Shown piece by piece: positions 28,145-37,414 of a stretch of 37,773 nucleotides of DNA (its first letter is position 1; every line of letters starts with the position of its first letter). The notes under the pieces are model-generated. The model searched no databases and was not told the DNA's origin. It saw only the letters and a program-made list of their open reading frames with translations. This stretch comes from Saprospiraceae bacterium (GTDB lineage: Bacteria; Bacteroidota; Bacteroidia; Chitinophagales; Saprospiraceae). The position numbers were made by a program, and so were the translations under genes. The DNA is taken from assembly GCA_020627985.1 (NCBI GenBank), contig JAHDFV010000005.1, positions 1 to 37,773 of the forward strand. The letters are read 5' to 3'.

Positions 28145-29104
28145 ATGAAAATTCTTGTCACAGGAGGTGCTGGATTTGTAGGTTCAAATATTGTTGAAGC
28201 ACTACTCCAAGATAAAAGAGTAACATTCGTAAGAGTTTTGGATGATCTCTCAACAGGATTTTTACATAACTTAGAAGAGTTTATGTCTAATCCAAACTTT
28301 GAATTTATCAAAGGCGATATAAGAAATTACCAAACCTGCTTAGATGCTTTTCAGGGGATTGATGCCATTACACATCAAGCAGCTTTAGGCTCTGTTCCTA
28401 GGTCAATAAATGATCCAATCAAAACGAATACAGTAAATATAGACGGTTTCTTAAACGTCTTTACTGCTGCGAAAGAATTGGGAATTAAACGAGTTGTTTT
28501 TGCAGCATCTTCTTCAACCTATGGTGATAACAAAGCTTTACCTAAAGTAGAAGATAATATAGGAAATCCATTATCACCTTATGCCGTTACTAAATTAGTA
28601 AACGAATTATACGCCAGAGTTTTTGGCGATATATATGGAATGGAATATGTAGGATTGCGTTACTTCAATATTTTCGGGCCTAGACAAGATCCAAACGGAG
28701 CGTATGCTGCTGTAATTCCTTTATTTATGAAAGCTGCTATCAACAACAATCCTCCAACAATAAACGGTGACGGATCTTTTAGTAGAGATTTTACTTATGT
28801 GAAAAATGCTGTACAAGCAAACTTATTAGCATTGTTTACAGAAAATAAAGAAGGCTTAAATCAAATTTATAATATTGCTTTAGGAGAAAGAACAACATTA
28901 AATGATCTGTGGACATCCATCAAAGATCATGCAGGTTGTGATAAAAAAGCAATTCACGGTCCTGAAAGAAGTGGCGATGTTCCTCATAGTTTAGCAGATA
29001 TTTCAAAGGCTAGAAAATTATTAGGATATAATCCAGAAATTAAAATAGATGAAGGATTAGGCTTAGCATACGAATGGTATACTAAATTTGTAGCCAATGT
29101 CTAA
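28145..29104 (+). CDS. UDP-N-acetylhexosamine(uronate) 4-epimerase-like SDR (WbpP/TviC type)
   Basis: MKILVTGGAGFVGSNIVEALL, THQAALGSVPRSINDPIKTNTVNIDGFLNV, ASSSTYGDNKALPKVEDNIGNPLSPYAVTKLVNELYA, RYFNIFGPRQDPNGAYAAVIPLF. Confidence 0.92.
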   Translation: MKILVTGGAGFVGSNIVEALLQDKRVTFVRVLDDLSTGFLHNLEEFMSNPNFEFIKGDIRNYQTCLDAFQGIDAITHQAALGSVPRSINDPIKTNTVNIDGFLNVFTAAKELGIKRVVFAASSSTYGDNKALPKVEDNIGNPLSPYAVTKLVNELYARVFGDIYGMEYVGLRYFNIFGPRQDPNGAYAAVIPLFMKAAINNNPPTINGDGSFSRDFTYVKNAVQANLLALFTENKEGLNQIYNIALGERTTLNDLWTSIKDHAGCDKKAIHGPERSGDVPHSLADISKARKLLGYNPEIKIDEGLGLAYEWYTKFVANV

Positions 29105-30110
29105 AGGAAAAGTTTTTATTATAGCTGAGATAGGTCAAGCACATGATGGCAGTTTAGGAATCCTCCATTCCTACATTGATGCGCTAGCGGAAACAGGGAT
29201 TGATGCCATAAAATTTCAAACGCACATAGCCGAAGCAGAAAGTAGTCAACATGAGCCTTTTAGAGTCAACTTTAGTTATGAAGATAAAACACGTTATGAC
29301 TATTGGGATAGAATGGGTTTTACCAAAGAACAATGGCAGGGTATCAAAAAACATTGTGATGAAGTTGGACTAGAATTTATGTCTTCTCCTTTCTCACAAG
29401 CAGCGGTTGATTTGCTTGAGGAAGTTGGAGTGAAGCGATATAAAATTGGTTCAGGAGAAGTAACAAATTACTTGATGTTAGAGAAAATTGCTAAGACGAA
29501 TAAACCAATTATTCTTTCTTCAGGAATGAGCTCTTTTCAAGAAATAGATGATGCCGTTGCTTTCATTCAAACCTTTGGAAATGATTTAAGTATTGTACAA
29601 TGTACCACAAGCTATCCGACACCTTATGACCGCTTAGGCTTAAATGTCATTACTGAATTGAAAGAAAAATATCCCAAATTAAAAATTGGTTTATCTGAAC
29701 ATACAGGATCTATTTATGCAGGAATAGCGGCAACAGCAATAGGAGCAGAATTATTAGAATTTCATGCCGTTTTTGATCGAAGAATTTTTGGACCAGATGC
29801 TAAATCATCTATGACCATTGATGAAATAAAACAGCTGGTAGAAGGAGTAAGAAACATTGAAGCTTCTTTAGCGAATCCCATTAATAAATCGGATAATTCT
29901 CAATATACAGACCTGAAGAAAATCTTTGAAAAATCGCTAGCGATTAATAAAGATGTAAAAAAAGGGCATACCATTCGATTTGATGATTTAGAAGCCAAAA
30001 AACCGAAAGGTTATGGAATTGATGCTTCTCAATTTAGAAATGTGATTGGAAAGAAATTAAAATCAGATAAATCCCAATACGATTTCATAAAAACGGAAGA
30101 TCTTGAGTAA
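29097..30110 (+). CDS. neuB: N-acetylneuraminate/nonulosonate synthase with SAF domain
   Basis: FIIAEIGQAHDGSL, DAIKFQTH, GLEFMSSPFSQAAVDLLEEVGVKRYKIGSGEVTNYLML, ILSSGMSSFQEI, CTTSYPTPYDRLGLN, GLSEHTGSIYAGIAA; C-terminal SAF-like IRFDDLEAKKP. Confidence 0.95.
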   Translation: MSKGKVFIIAEIGQAHDGSLGILHSYIDALAETGIDAIKFQTHIAEAESSQHEPFRVNFSYEDKTRYDYWDRMGFTKEQWQGIKKHCDEVGLEFMSSPFSQAAVDLLEEVGVKRYKIGSGEVTNYLMLEKIAKTNKPIILSSGMSSFQEIDDAVAFIQTFGNDLSIVQCTTSYPTPYDRLGLNVITELKEKYPKLKIGLSEHTGSIYAGIAATAIGAELLEFHAVFDRRIFGPDAKSSMTIDEIKQLVEGVRNIEASLANPINKSDNSQYTDLKKIFEKSLAINKDVKKGHTIRFDDLEAKKPKGYGIDASQFRNVIGKKLKSDKSQYDFIKTEDLE

Positions 30111-31260
30111 AAGAAAAATATGTGTTGTAGTAACAGCACGACCCAGTTATAGTAGAATAAAAACGGCTTTACAAGCAATTAAAGATCATCCCGATTTAGA
30201 ATTAATGTTAGTCGTAGCAGCTTCTGCTTTATTAGAACGATACGGTACAGCCGTCAATTATATGGAAAAAGATGGCTTTGAAATTAAAGCCAGAGTTTTC
30301 AATGTTTTAGAAGGAGAAAATCTAACAGCTCAAGCTAAAACAACAGGTTTAGGCATTTTAGAATTAGCAACAGTCTTTGAACGATTAGAGCCTGATGCAG
30401 TCGTAACCGTTGCAGATCGTTTTGAAACCATGTCTACGGCAATTGCAGCTTCTTATATGAATATTCCATTAGTACACATTCAAGGAGGTGAAGTGACTGG
30501 AAATATCGATGAAAAGGTAAGGCATGCTATTACTAAGCTTTCTGATTTGCATTTAGTAGCTACAGCCAAAGCAAAAGAACGATTGATTAAAATGGGAGAA
30601 TTCCCCAAAAAAGTTTTTGTAACAGGTTGTCCCTCTATTGATATTGCTCATGAAATTCTAGTCAATCACGAATTCGATTTTGATCTCTTTGGTAAATATG
30701 GAGGAGTAGGAATACAACCAGATTTATCCAATGGATACATTGTGGTAATGCAACATCCTGTTACCACAGAATATAAAATGTCAAGAGAACACATCGAATT
30801 GACATTAAATGCCATTAATGAATTAAAGATACCAACACTTTGGTTTTGGCCGAATGTAGATGCAGGTTCTGATGGTACATCCAAAGGAATAAGAAGTTAT
30901 AGAGAAAAATATAAAATGGAACACATCCATTTCTTTAAGAATATGGAACCATTAGATTTCTTGAAAGTCCTTAAAAACAGTAATTGTTTAATTGGTAATT
31001 CAAGTGTAGGAATTAGAGAGTGTGCTTATTTAGGAATACCCGTAGTAAATATAGGTTCTAGACAGAGTGGTAGAGAAAGAGGTAAAAATGTTCTAGATGT
31101 AACGTATGATAAAGATGCAATAAAAACAGCAGTTTTATCTCAAGTGAAAAACGGTCATTATTCACCCGATAAAATATATGGCGGTGGAGTATCAGGAACG
31201 GAAATAGCTGACCTTTTATCTACAGAAGAATTAACCTTCAGTAAAATATTGAGTTACTAA
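30103..31260 (+). CDS. neuC: UDP-N-acetylglucosamine 2-epimerase (hydrolysing type)
   Basis: RKICVVVTARPSYSRIKTALQAI, DRFETMSTAIAASYMNIPLVHIQGGEVTGNIDEKVRHAITKLSDLHL, CLIGNSSVGIRECAYLGIPVVNIGSRQSGRERGKNVLDV. TTG start inside neuB. Confidence 0.95.
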   Translation: MSKRKICVVVTARPSYSRIKTALQAIKDHPDLELMLVVAASALLERYGTAVNYMEKDGFEIKARVFNVLEGENLTAQAKTTGLGILELATVFERLEPDAVVTVADRFETMSTAIAASYMNIPLVHIQGGEVTGNIDEKVRHAITKLSDLHLVATAKAKERLIKMGEFPKKVFVTGCPSIDIAHEILVNHEFDFDLFGKYGGVGIQPDLSNGYIVVMQHPVTTEYKMSREHIELTLNAINELKIPTLWFWPNVDAGSDGTSKGIRSYREKYKMEHIHFFKNMEPLDFLKVLKNSNCLIGNSSVGIRECAYLGIPVVNIGSRQSGRERGKNVLDVTYDKDAIKTAVLSQVKNGHYSPDKIYGGGVSGTEIADLLSTEELTFSKILSY

Positions 31261-31264
31261 GAAT

Positions 31265-32206
31265 ATGAAAATCTTAATAGCGGAACCCGAAGATTTTAGT
31301 GAAGCGGTAATCGCTAAATTGAGAAAACATGCAACAGTAGATGTTGAACAATGTGAACCGCATAAAATAAAATGGGCATTAGAAAACTATGATGTTTTTT
31401 GGTTCAGATTAGCGCATAAAATGAACGCAGATGTTTTGACAGAAAACTCGCGCTGCAAAATTTTAGCGACTCCTGTTACAGGCATAGATCATATAGATAT
31501 TCCTTTATGTGAAAAGTTAGGGATTCAGATTGTTTGCCTTAAAGGCGAACGAGAATTTTTAAAAGAAGTAAGAGCGACTTCAGAAATGGCAATCGGTTTA
31601 GCCATGAGTGTAATGCGAAATATTCCTCGAGCAAACGAAGCGGTTAAAAAAGGAGAATGGGAAAGAGATCTGTATCGAGGGAATGAATTATACAAGAAAA
31701 CAATTGGTATCATTGGTTTCGGAAGACTAGGAGCGATTATGGCAGATTATGCCAAAGCTTTTGGAATGAAAATCGTTGCCGTTGAACCGAGAGAAGAAAC
31801 CAAGATCGGTGTAGAAGGAGTTGAGTTTTTATCATCTCTTGAAGAATTAGCAAGAGTATCCGATGTGATTTCTCTTCATGTGAATTACAATGAAGAAACA
31901 CATCATTTATTAAATGAGTCATTTTTTAAAGCGTGTAAAGCCAGCTCTTTTTTTATTAATACTTCAAGAGGTGGAATTGTAGATGAGAAAGCATTAGTGA
32001 AAGCTTTAGAAAATAAATGGATACAAGGTGCTGGATTAGATGTGCTACAAGGAGAACCAGAAGTACAAAATAACGTTCTAATCCAGTATGCTAAGAAGAA
32101 TAAAAATATAGTCATTGTACCACACATTGGTGGTAACACATATGAGTCTTTTGAGAAAACAGAACATTTTATAGCAGATAAAATTATTAAATTAATTGGC
32201 ACTTAA
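31265..32206 (+). CDS. D-isomer-specific 2-hydroxyacid dehydrogenase
   Basis: ATPVTGIDHIDIPLCEKLGI, KKTIGIIGFGRLGAIMADYAKAFGMKIVAVEP, FINTSRGGIVDEKALVKALENKWIQGAGLDVLQGEP, VPHIGGNT. Confidence 0.92.
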   Translation: MKILIAEPEDFSEAVIAKLRKHATVDVEQCEPHKIKWALENYDVFWFRLAHKMNADVLTENSRCKILATPVTGIDHIDIPLCEKLGIQIVCLKGEREFLKEVRATSEMAIGLAMSVMRNIPRANEAVKKGEWERDLYRGNELYKKTIGIIGFGRLGAIMADYAKAFGMKIVAVEPREETKIGVEGVEFLSSLEELARVSDVISLHVNYNEETHHLLNESFFKACKASSFFINTSRGGIVDEKALVKALENKWIQGAGLDVLQGEPEVQNNVLIQYAKKNKNIVIVPHIGGNTYESFEKTEHFIADKIIKLIGT

Positions 32207-32891
32207 ACACAACATACTAGGAGTAATCCCTGCCAGGGGAGGATCTAAAAGAGTCAAAGGCAAAAACAAGAAAAAATTAGCAGGTAAAGAACTCATCCGA
32301 TATGCAATTGAAGCAACTTTGGCTTCAAAAAAAATTACACAAATTGTCGTATCGAGTGATGATGATGATATTCTAAGTATAGCGAAAGAATATGCTAATG
32401 TTTTAGCTTTAAGAAGACCTGAAGAAATTTCTGGCGATAAAGCTCCTGCCATAACGTATATGCAACACGCCTTATCGGTAATCGATTCGGAGTTTGACTA
32501 TACCGTTATAATCCAGCCTAGCTCTCCTTTTACCTTAGGAGAAGATATCGATCAGACCATAAATTTATTAATTGAAGGAGAAGGAGATTCTTCTGTGAGT
32601 GTCATGCAATTAGATCATGCTATCCATCCTGTTAAATTAAAAACATTAGAAAATGATGTTTTAATTCCTTTCTTAGAAGAAGAAAATGGAAGAATGGCAG
32701 CACATGAATTACCTGAAATTTATGTAAGGAATTGCTCAGTATATGTTTCGTCAATTGAATTGATAAATGAAGGGGAAATTATTGGAAATAAATGTTTAGG
32801 CTATGTTATGCCAAGAGAAAGATCTATTGATATTAATGATCCAATAGATTTTGAATTTGCTGAATTTTTAATGAAGAAACATGTCAAGTAA
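32196..32891 (+). CDS. neuA: acylneuraminate (nonulosonate) cytidylyltransferase
   Basis: LGVIPARGGSKRVKGKNKKKLAGKELIRYAIEATLASKKITQIVVSSDDDDILSIA, LRRPEEISGDKAPAITYMQHAL, IIQPSSPF. TTG start. Confidence 0.95.
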   Translation: MALKHNILGVIPARGGSKRVKGKNKKKLAGKELIRYAIEATLASKKITQIVVSSDDDDILSIAKEYANVLALRRPEEISGDKAPAITYMQHALSVIDSEFDYTVIIQPSSPFTLGEDIDQTINLLIEGEGDSSVSVMQLDHAIHPVKLKTLENDVLIPFLEEENGRMAAHELPEIYVRNCSVYVSSIELINEGEIIGNKCLGYVMPRERSIDINDPIDFEFAEFLMKKHVK

Positions 32892-33726
32892 AGAACAAGG
32901 TAGCTACGACGGATGGAATAATGTCTGGGGAAAACAATCCGAAAAAGAATATTTAAATCCGATGTATACTGAAGAAACACCCAAAACAATATTTCAGTTT
33001 TGGCAAAAAGGATATGCAAACGATTTATTAGAAATGATAAAAGATCGTTCATATAAAACATTTTGTGAATTAGGATCGGGGAGAGGTACTACGAGCATGT
33101 ATCTTTCAAAAAATGGGTATACAGATATTACGATGGTTGACTTGGCTGAGGAAGGTTTTAAAGTAGCAGAATATAGTTTTCAACATTATGGATTACCCTT
33201 ACCAAAAATGAAATTAGCCAATGTAGAACAAACAGATTTTTCTGCAAACTCTTTCGATTGTATTTATAATATAGGATTATTAGAACATTTCGAAGATCCT
33301 AGTAAAACTTTAAAAGAAGCATATAGGTTATTAACCCAAGGAGGATTAATTTTTATGCCAATAGTTCCTGAATTACCATTTTCTAAAGCGATGAGTTTAC
33401 GTTTAAAATATAATCCTATTTCGGTAGTTAAATATTACGTAAAAGCAGTTTTAGGAAAAAATAAAAAACAAAATGAAACTGGTATTTTAAGAACAACATA
33501 TAATAAGGCTTATTATGAAAAAATTACTAAAGAATTAGGATATAAAAATGTAAAATGCCTTGCGTATAATCCATATTGGAAAGTGACAGAAACGGGTAGT
33601 ACTGCAGAGGATAAAATGTTGAATGAATATATTTCTCATTACAATGAAAATAAAGAGAAACAAAATCCTTCATTATTAACTACAGATAAAAAAGAACTTT
33701 GCTACTTATTAATTGGAGAGAAATAG
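32881..33726 (+). CDS. SAM-dependent methyltransferase (class I)
   Basis: FCELGSGRGTTSMYLSKNGYTDITMVDLAEEG, FDCIYNIGLLEHFEDPSKTLKEAYRLLTQGGLIFMPIVPE. Confidence 0.85.
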   Translation: MSSKEQGSYDGWNNVWGKQSEKEYLNPMYTEETPKTIFQFWQKGYANDLLEMIKDRSYKTFCELGSGRGTTSMYLSKNGYTDITMVDLAEEGFKVAEYSFQHYGLPLPKMKLANVEQTDFSANSFDCIYNIGLLEHFEDPSKTLKEAYRLLTQGGLIFMPIVPELPFSKAMSLRLKYNPISVVKYYVKAVLGKNKKQNETGILRTTYNKAYYEKITKELGYKNVKCLAYNPYWKVTETGSTAEDKMLNEYISHYNENKEKQNPSLLTTDKKELCYLLIGEK

Positions 33727-33727
33727 A

Positions 33728-35138
33728 ATGGTAGATATTGCTTACATTATTTCTCATGGATTTGCTGCAAGAATGGTTATGCAAACCAATTTGTTAGGGA
33801 AATTAGTGCAACAAGGAAAAAAAGTAGCCTTAATTTCTCCTGATAAAAATGATGAAAATCTGGTGAAATATTGCCAAGAAAATAGAGTAGAATTACATGA
33901 ATTTTATGATCCAAAATCTCAAAAAGGTTCTGAATATTTAGAAGCAAGAAAATATTATTTAGAAGATGTGAAAAATAATACGGCACTTTGGGAAAAACAT
34001 ATTAGAGCTACTAAATATAATCCATCCAAAAATCCCATAAAACACCTTAGACCCAGATGGTTGTATTTTATTCACCAATTAATTCAAAAATTCCCATTCT
34101 TAAGAGAGACTTATATTAAAAAGGAAAATGAATTTATTACGTCTTCCAAAGCAGAAGATTTTATAGAGCAATTACAACCCAAAATTGTAGTAGCTACATA
34201 TCCAGTTAATTTTTTAGAAGGGATGTTGCTAAAAGCAGCGAAGAAAAAAGATAAAAAAACAATCATTCATCTTTTAAGTTGGGATAACATTAGTTGTAAA
34301 GGAAGGTTCCCAGCACTAGCAGATGAATACATTGCTTGGGGACCCATTATGAAAGAAGAATTTCAATCCTATTATAATATTCCAGCTAAGAAAATTCATG
34401 CACTAGGTGTTCCTCATTTTGATTTGCATTTAGAAAGTAAAAAGAATCCAAATGCTTCAGTATATATTGAAAAATTAGGAATAAATAGTGAGTTGCCATA
34501 TATTTTTTTTGGGATGAGTTCTCCACGCTTTGCACCCAAAGAAATTGATATTGTAGAATGGATTGCTACTGAAATAAAGAAAAATACTTTTGGTGAAAAA
34601 ATGCAATTTATTATACGACCTCATCCACAAAATGTACAAGGAGGGATGGCTGATAAATCTTGGTTGCCAAGATTAAAAGCATTGCAAGGAAATAGAGTCG
34701 CTGTTGATTTTCCTGATTTAGCCGATAAAAGCAAAATGGCGTGGTCGATGCAAATGAATGATATTATTAGTTTGTCTCAGTTAATTGCAAGTAGTTCTGT
34801 TAGTTTAAATTAAGGAAGCAAGTATTGATGCATTAATGTGTGATACACCTGTTATATTAACATCTTTTGATGGAGATGCTCAATTAGAATATTGGGCTTC
34901 AGCCAGAAGATTAATTGATTATCCACATTTAAAAACATTAGTGGAAACGAAAGGAGTCGATGTTGTTGATTCTTATACAAAATTAGTGGAAACTATACAG
35001 AAATATATAAACGATCAAGATACTAATTTAGAGAATAGAATATCTTCTGTGAATCAATATTGTTCGAATTATCAGGAAATGTCAACAGAAAAAGTAGTAA
35101 ATTTATATATAAATACTTTAGGTCATGAGCAGAATTAA
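33728..35138 (+). pseudogene. GT-B-like surface-polysaccharide transferase, interrupted by an apparent 1-nt frameshift at about 34806-34813
   Basis: First ORF ends ...LIASSSVSLN-stop (34813). Omitting one A (34807-34809) joins to ...IKEASIDALMCDTPVILTSFDGDAQLEYW... through to 35138. Motifs LLSWDNISCKGRFPALADEYIAWGPIMKEEFQ and FIIRPHPQNVQGG suggest a CDP-glycerol glycerophosphotransferase/GT-B-like protein. Family confidence is low; frameshift observation is stronger. Confidence 0.65.
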
Positions 35139-35973
35139 TACCGTTTTATCCAGAGTACCTATACTAGATATTTTTAGTAATAAAAAATTAATAAAAAATA
35201 ATTTTATTAATCGATTAGGGACACAGCCATTTAGAATTTGGTTAGCAGATAAGAGATATGCATTACGTTCTAAGTTTTTAGATGAAAGTATAAAAGGGCA
35301 TATAGAAACGTTACAAAAAGATGGAGTAGTTGTGATTGAAAATTTCCTGCCTCAAGAAGTTTTTGATCAATTAGAAAAAGAATGTAAAGAAGCCTTAAAA
35401 AAAGAAGGTCGATCAAGAAGAAGACAAGATGGACCCAATGAATATTCTAATTTATCGATTCGAAACCTAGGAGATTATAAAACGATACAAGATGTTTTTC
35501 ATCATAAAGAAATAGAAAAACTATTTAAAGCTGCGGAACGTAGAAATTTAAATATTAATCAAATCACTCGTTTACTCTCTTGTCTGACTCAAGGTGAAGA
35601 TAATGGAACAATTGATCCTGAAACGAATCTTCATGAAGATACTTTTTTTAATACGCATAAGGCTTGGTTATACATTACAGATGTAGAAATGAAAAACGCT
35701 CCTTTTGTTTATGTTAAAGGATCCAATGATCATTCTAAAACGGACAGATTGAAAAAATCTTATGAATATAGTTTAGATAAAAACAATATTCATTCTCGTA
35801 GAATTTCAGAGGAACAACTAAAAGAATTAGGTTTAGAAGAAACGATCTTTACGGCAAAGAAAAATACATTAGTATTAGCCAATACTTTAGGCTTTCACAG
35901 AAGGATGAGGGGAGAAGCGGGGAATATTAGAATAGGAATGGCATTTAGTGCTCGATTTAATCCTTTTTTATAA
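35125..35973 (+). CDS. phytanoyl-CoA dioxygenase (PhyH)-like 2OG-Fe(II) oxygenase
   Basis: DGVVVIENFLPQEVFDQLEKECKEAL; NLHEDTFFNTHKAWLYITDVEMKNAPFVYVKGSNDHS (HxD metal site); TLVLANTLGFHRRMRG (distal His/Arg). Confidence 0.75.
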   Translation: MSRINTVLSRVPILDIFSNKKLIKNNFINRLGTQPFRIWLADKRYALRSKFLDESIKGHIETLQKDGVVVIENFLPQEVFDQLEKECKEALKKEGRSRRRQDGPNEYSNLSIRNLGDYKTIQDVFHHKEIEKLFKAAERRNLNINQITRLLSCLTQGEDNGTIDPETNLHEDTFFNTHKAWLYITDVEMKNAPFVYVKGSNDHSKTDRLKKSYEYSLDKNNIHSRRISEEQLKELGLEETIFTAKKNTLVLANTLGFHRRMRGEAGNIRIGMAFSARFNPFL

Positions 35974-35983
35974 AAGATAGAAA

Positions 35984-37414
35984 TTGATATTTAATTCCTT
36001 ACAATTTTTATTTTTTTTACCGATTGTATTCTTATTGTATTGGAAAGTCTTTAATAAAGATTTAACCGTACAGAATGTTTTATTATTAGCAGCTAGTTAT
36101 ATTTTTTACGGTTGGTGGGATTATAGATTTTTAGGTTTAATATTAATTAGTTCTGTAGTAGATTTTTTGGTTGCCCAACAAATTGAAAAAGAAGGAAAAG
36201 TATTTAAACGGAAAATGTTTTTAATGATTAGTATTCTAGTTAATCTTGGAATACTTTCCGTCTTCAAATATTTTAATTTTTTTATAGATTCTTTCGCTGA
36301 CCTACTCGGTCTTTTTAATTTACAAGTGAATCGATGGTCTTTACAATTAATACTACCTGTAGGGATAAGCTTTTATACCTTTCAAACATTAAGTTATACC
36401 ATAGATGTATATCGGAAAGAAATGAAAGCCTCGAAAGACTGGATTAGTTTTTTTGCTTATGTAAGTTACTTTCCTCAATTAGTGGCAGGGCCGATTGAAA
36501 GAGCAAAAAAATTATTACCTCAATTTGAAGTAGAGCGATCATTTAATTTAGAAACAGCCAAAGACGGTTTGCGTCAAATGCTCTTTGGTTTTTTTAAAAA
36601 AATAGTGATTGCAGATAATTGTGCAATTGCAGCGAATGCTATTTTTGACAATTATCAAGAAGCAGATTCACTAACTTTAATTTGGGGATCCATACTTTTT
36701 GCATTTCAGATATATGGAGATTTTAGTGGGTATTCTGATATCGCAATAGGAACCTCTAAATTATTTGGCATTCGATTATCTACCAATTTTGCTTATCCTT
36801 ATTTTTCAAGAGATATTGGAGAATTTTGGAGAAGGTGGCACATCTCTTTAAGCACATGGTTTAGAGATTATATTTACATTCCTCTTGGTGGAAGTCGAGT
36901 AAAAAATAAATGGTTTTTATTTAGGAATGTAATGATCATTTTTATTGTGAGTGGATTTTGGCATGGAGCAAATTGGACGTATATTGCTTGGGGTGGATTA
37001 AATGGATTACTCTTCTTTCCTTTGATTTTTCTAGATAAAAATAGAAGAAATTTAGATATCGTTGCTAAGGATTCATTTCTGCCAAGTATAAAAGATGCAT
37101 TTAGTATTCTAATTACATTTTTACTGGTTTGTTTGACTTGGATATTTTTTAGATCTGAAAATTTATTAGATGCATTTCTATATATCCAAAGAATATTCTC
37201 TTTTGATTTTAATGGCATTCCACAATATGTTAGTTGTTTACCTTATGTATTAGTGTTATTAATATTAGAATGGATTTTTAGAAGAGATGAACATCCTTTA
37301 AAATTAAAGAATATCAATAAGCCAGTGAGATGGTTAATCTATTATAGTTTCATTTTTTGTATATTTTATTTTATGCCATCTGAGGCAATTGACTTTATTT
37401 ATTTTCAATTTTAA
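35984..37414 (+). CDS. MBOAT-family O-acyltransferase (AlgI-like)
   Basis: MIFNSLQFLFFLPIVFLLYW, LPVGISFYTFQTLSYTIDVYR, SYFPQLVAGPIERAKKLLPQF, YGDFSGYSDIAIGTSKLFGIRLSTNFAYPYFSRDIGEFWRRWHISLSTWFRDYIYIPLGG, SGFWHGANWTYIAWG. Confidence 0.96.
   Translation: MIFNSLQFLFFLPIVFLLYWKVFNKDLTVQNVLLLAASYIFYGWWDYRFLGLILISSVVDFLVAQQIEKEGKVFKRKMFLMISILVNLGILSVFKYFNFFIDSFADLLGLFNLQVNRWSLQLILPVGISFYTFQTLSYTIDVYRKEMKASKDWISFFAYVSYFPQLVAGPIERAKKLLPQFEVERSFNLETAKDGLRQMLFGFFKKIVIADNCAIAANAIFDNYQEADSLTLIWGSILFAFQIYGDFSGYSDIAIGTSKLFGIRLSTNFAYPYFSRDIGEFWRRWHISLSTWFRDYIYIPLGGSRVKNKWFLFRNVMIIFIVSGFWHGANWTYIAWGGLNGLLFFPLIFLDKNRRNLDIVAKDSFLPSIKDAFSILITFLLVCLTWIFFRSENLLDAFLYIQRIFSFDFNGIPQYVSCLPYVLVLLILEWIFRRDEHPLKLKNINKPVRWLIYYSFIFCIFYFMPSEAIDFIYFQF

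Noticed and set aside
3815-29104. Similar N-termini of 3815 (MKILVTGGAGFIGS) and 28145 (MKILVTGGAGFVGS) considered as a recent duplication
   Set aside because: The shared part is the common SDR Rossmann motif; the rest of the proteins diverge strongly.
36874-37218. 114-aa minus-strand ORF opposite the MBOAT gene
   Set aside because: Longest antisense ORF, but sits on a very well supported AlgI-like gene and shows no domain-like motif.
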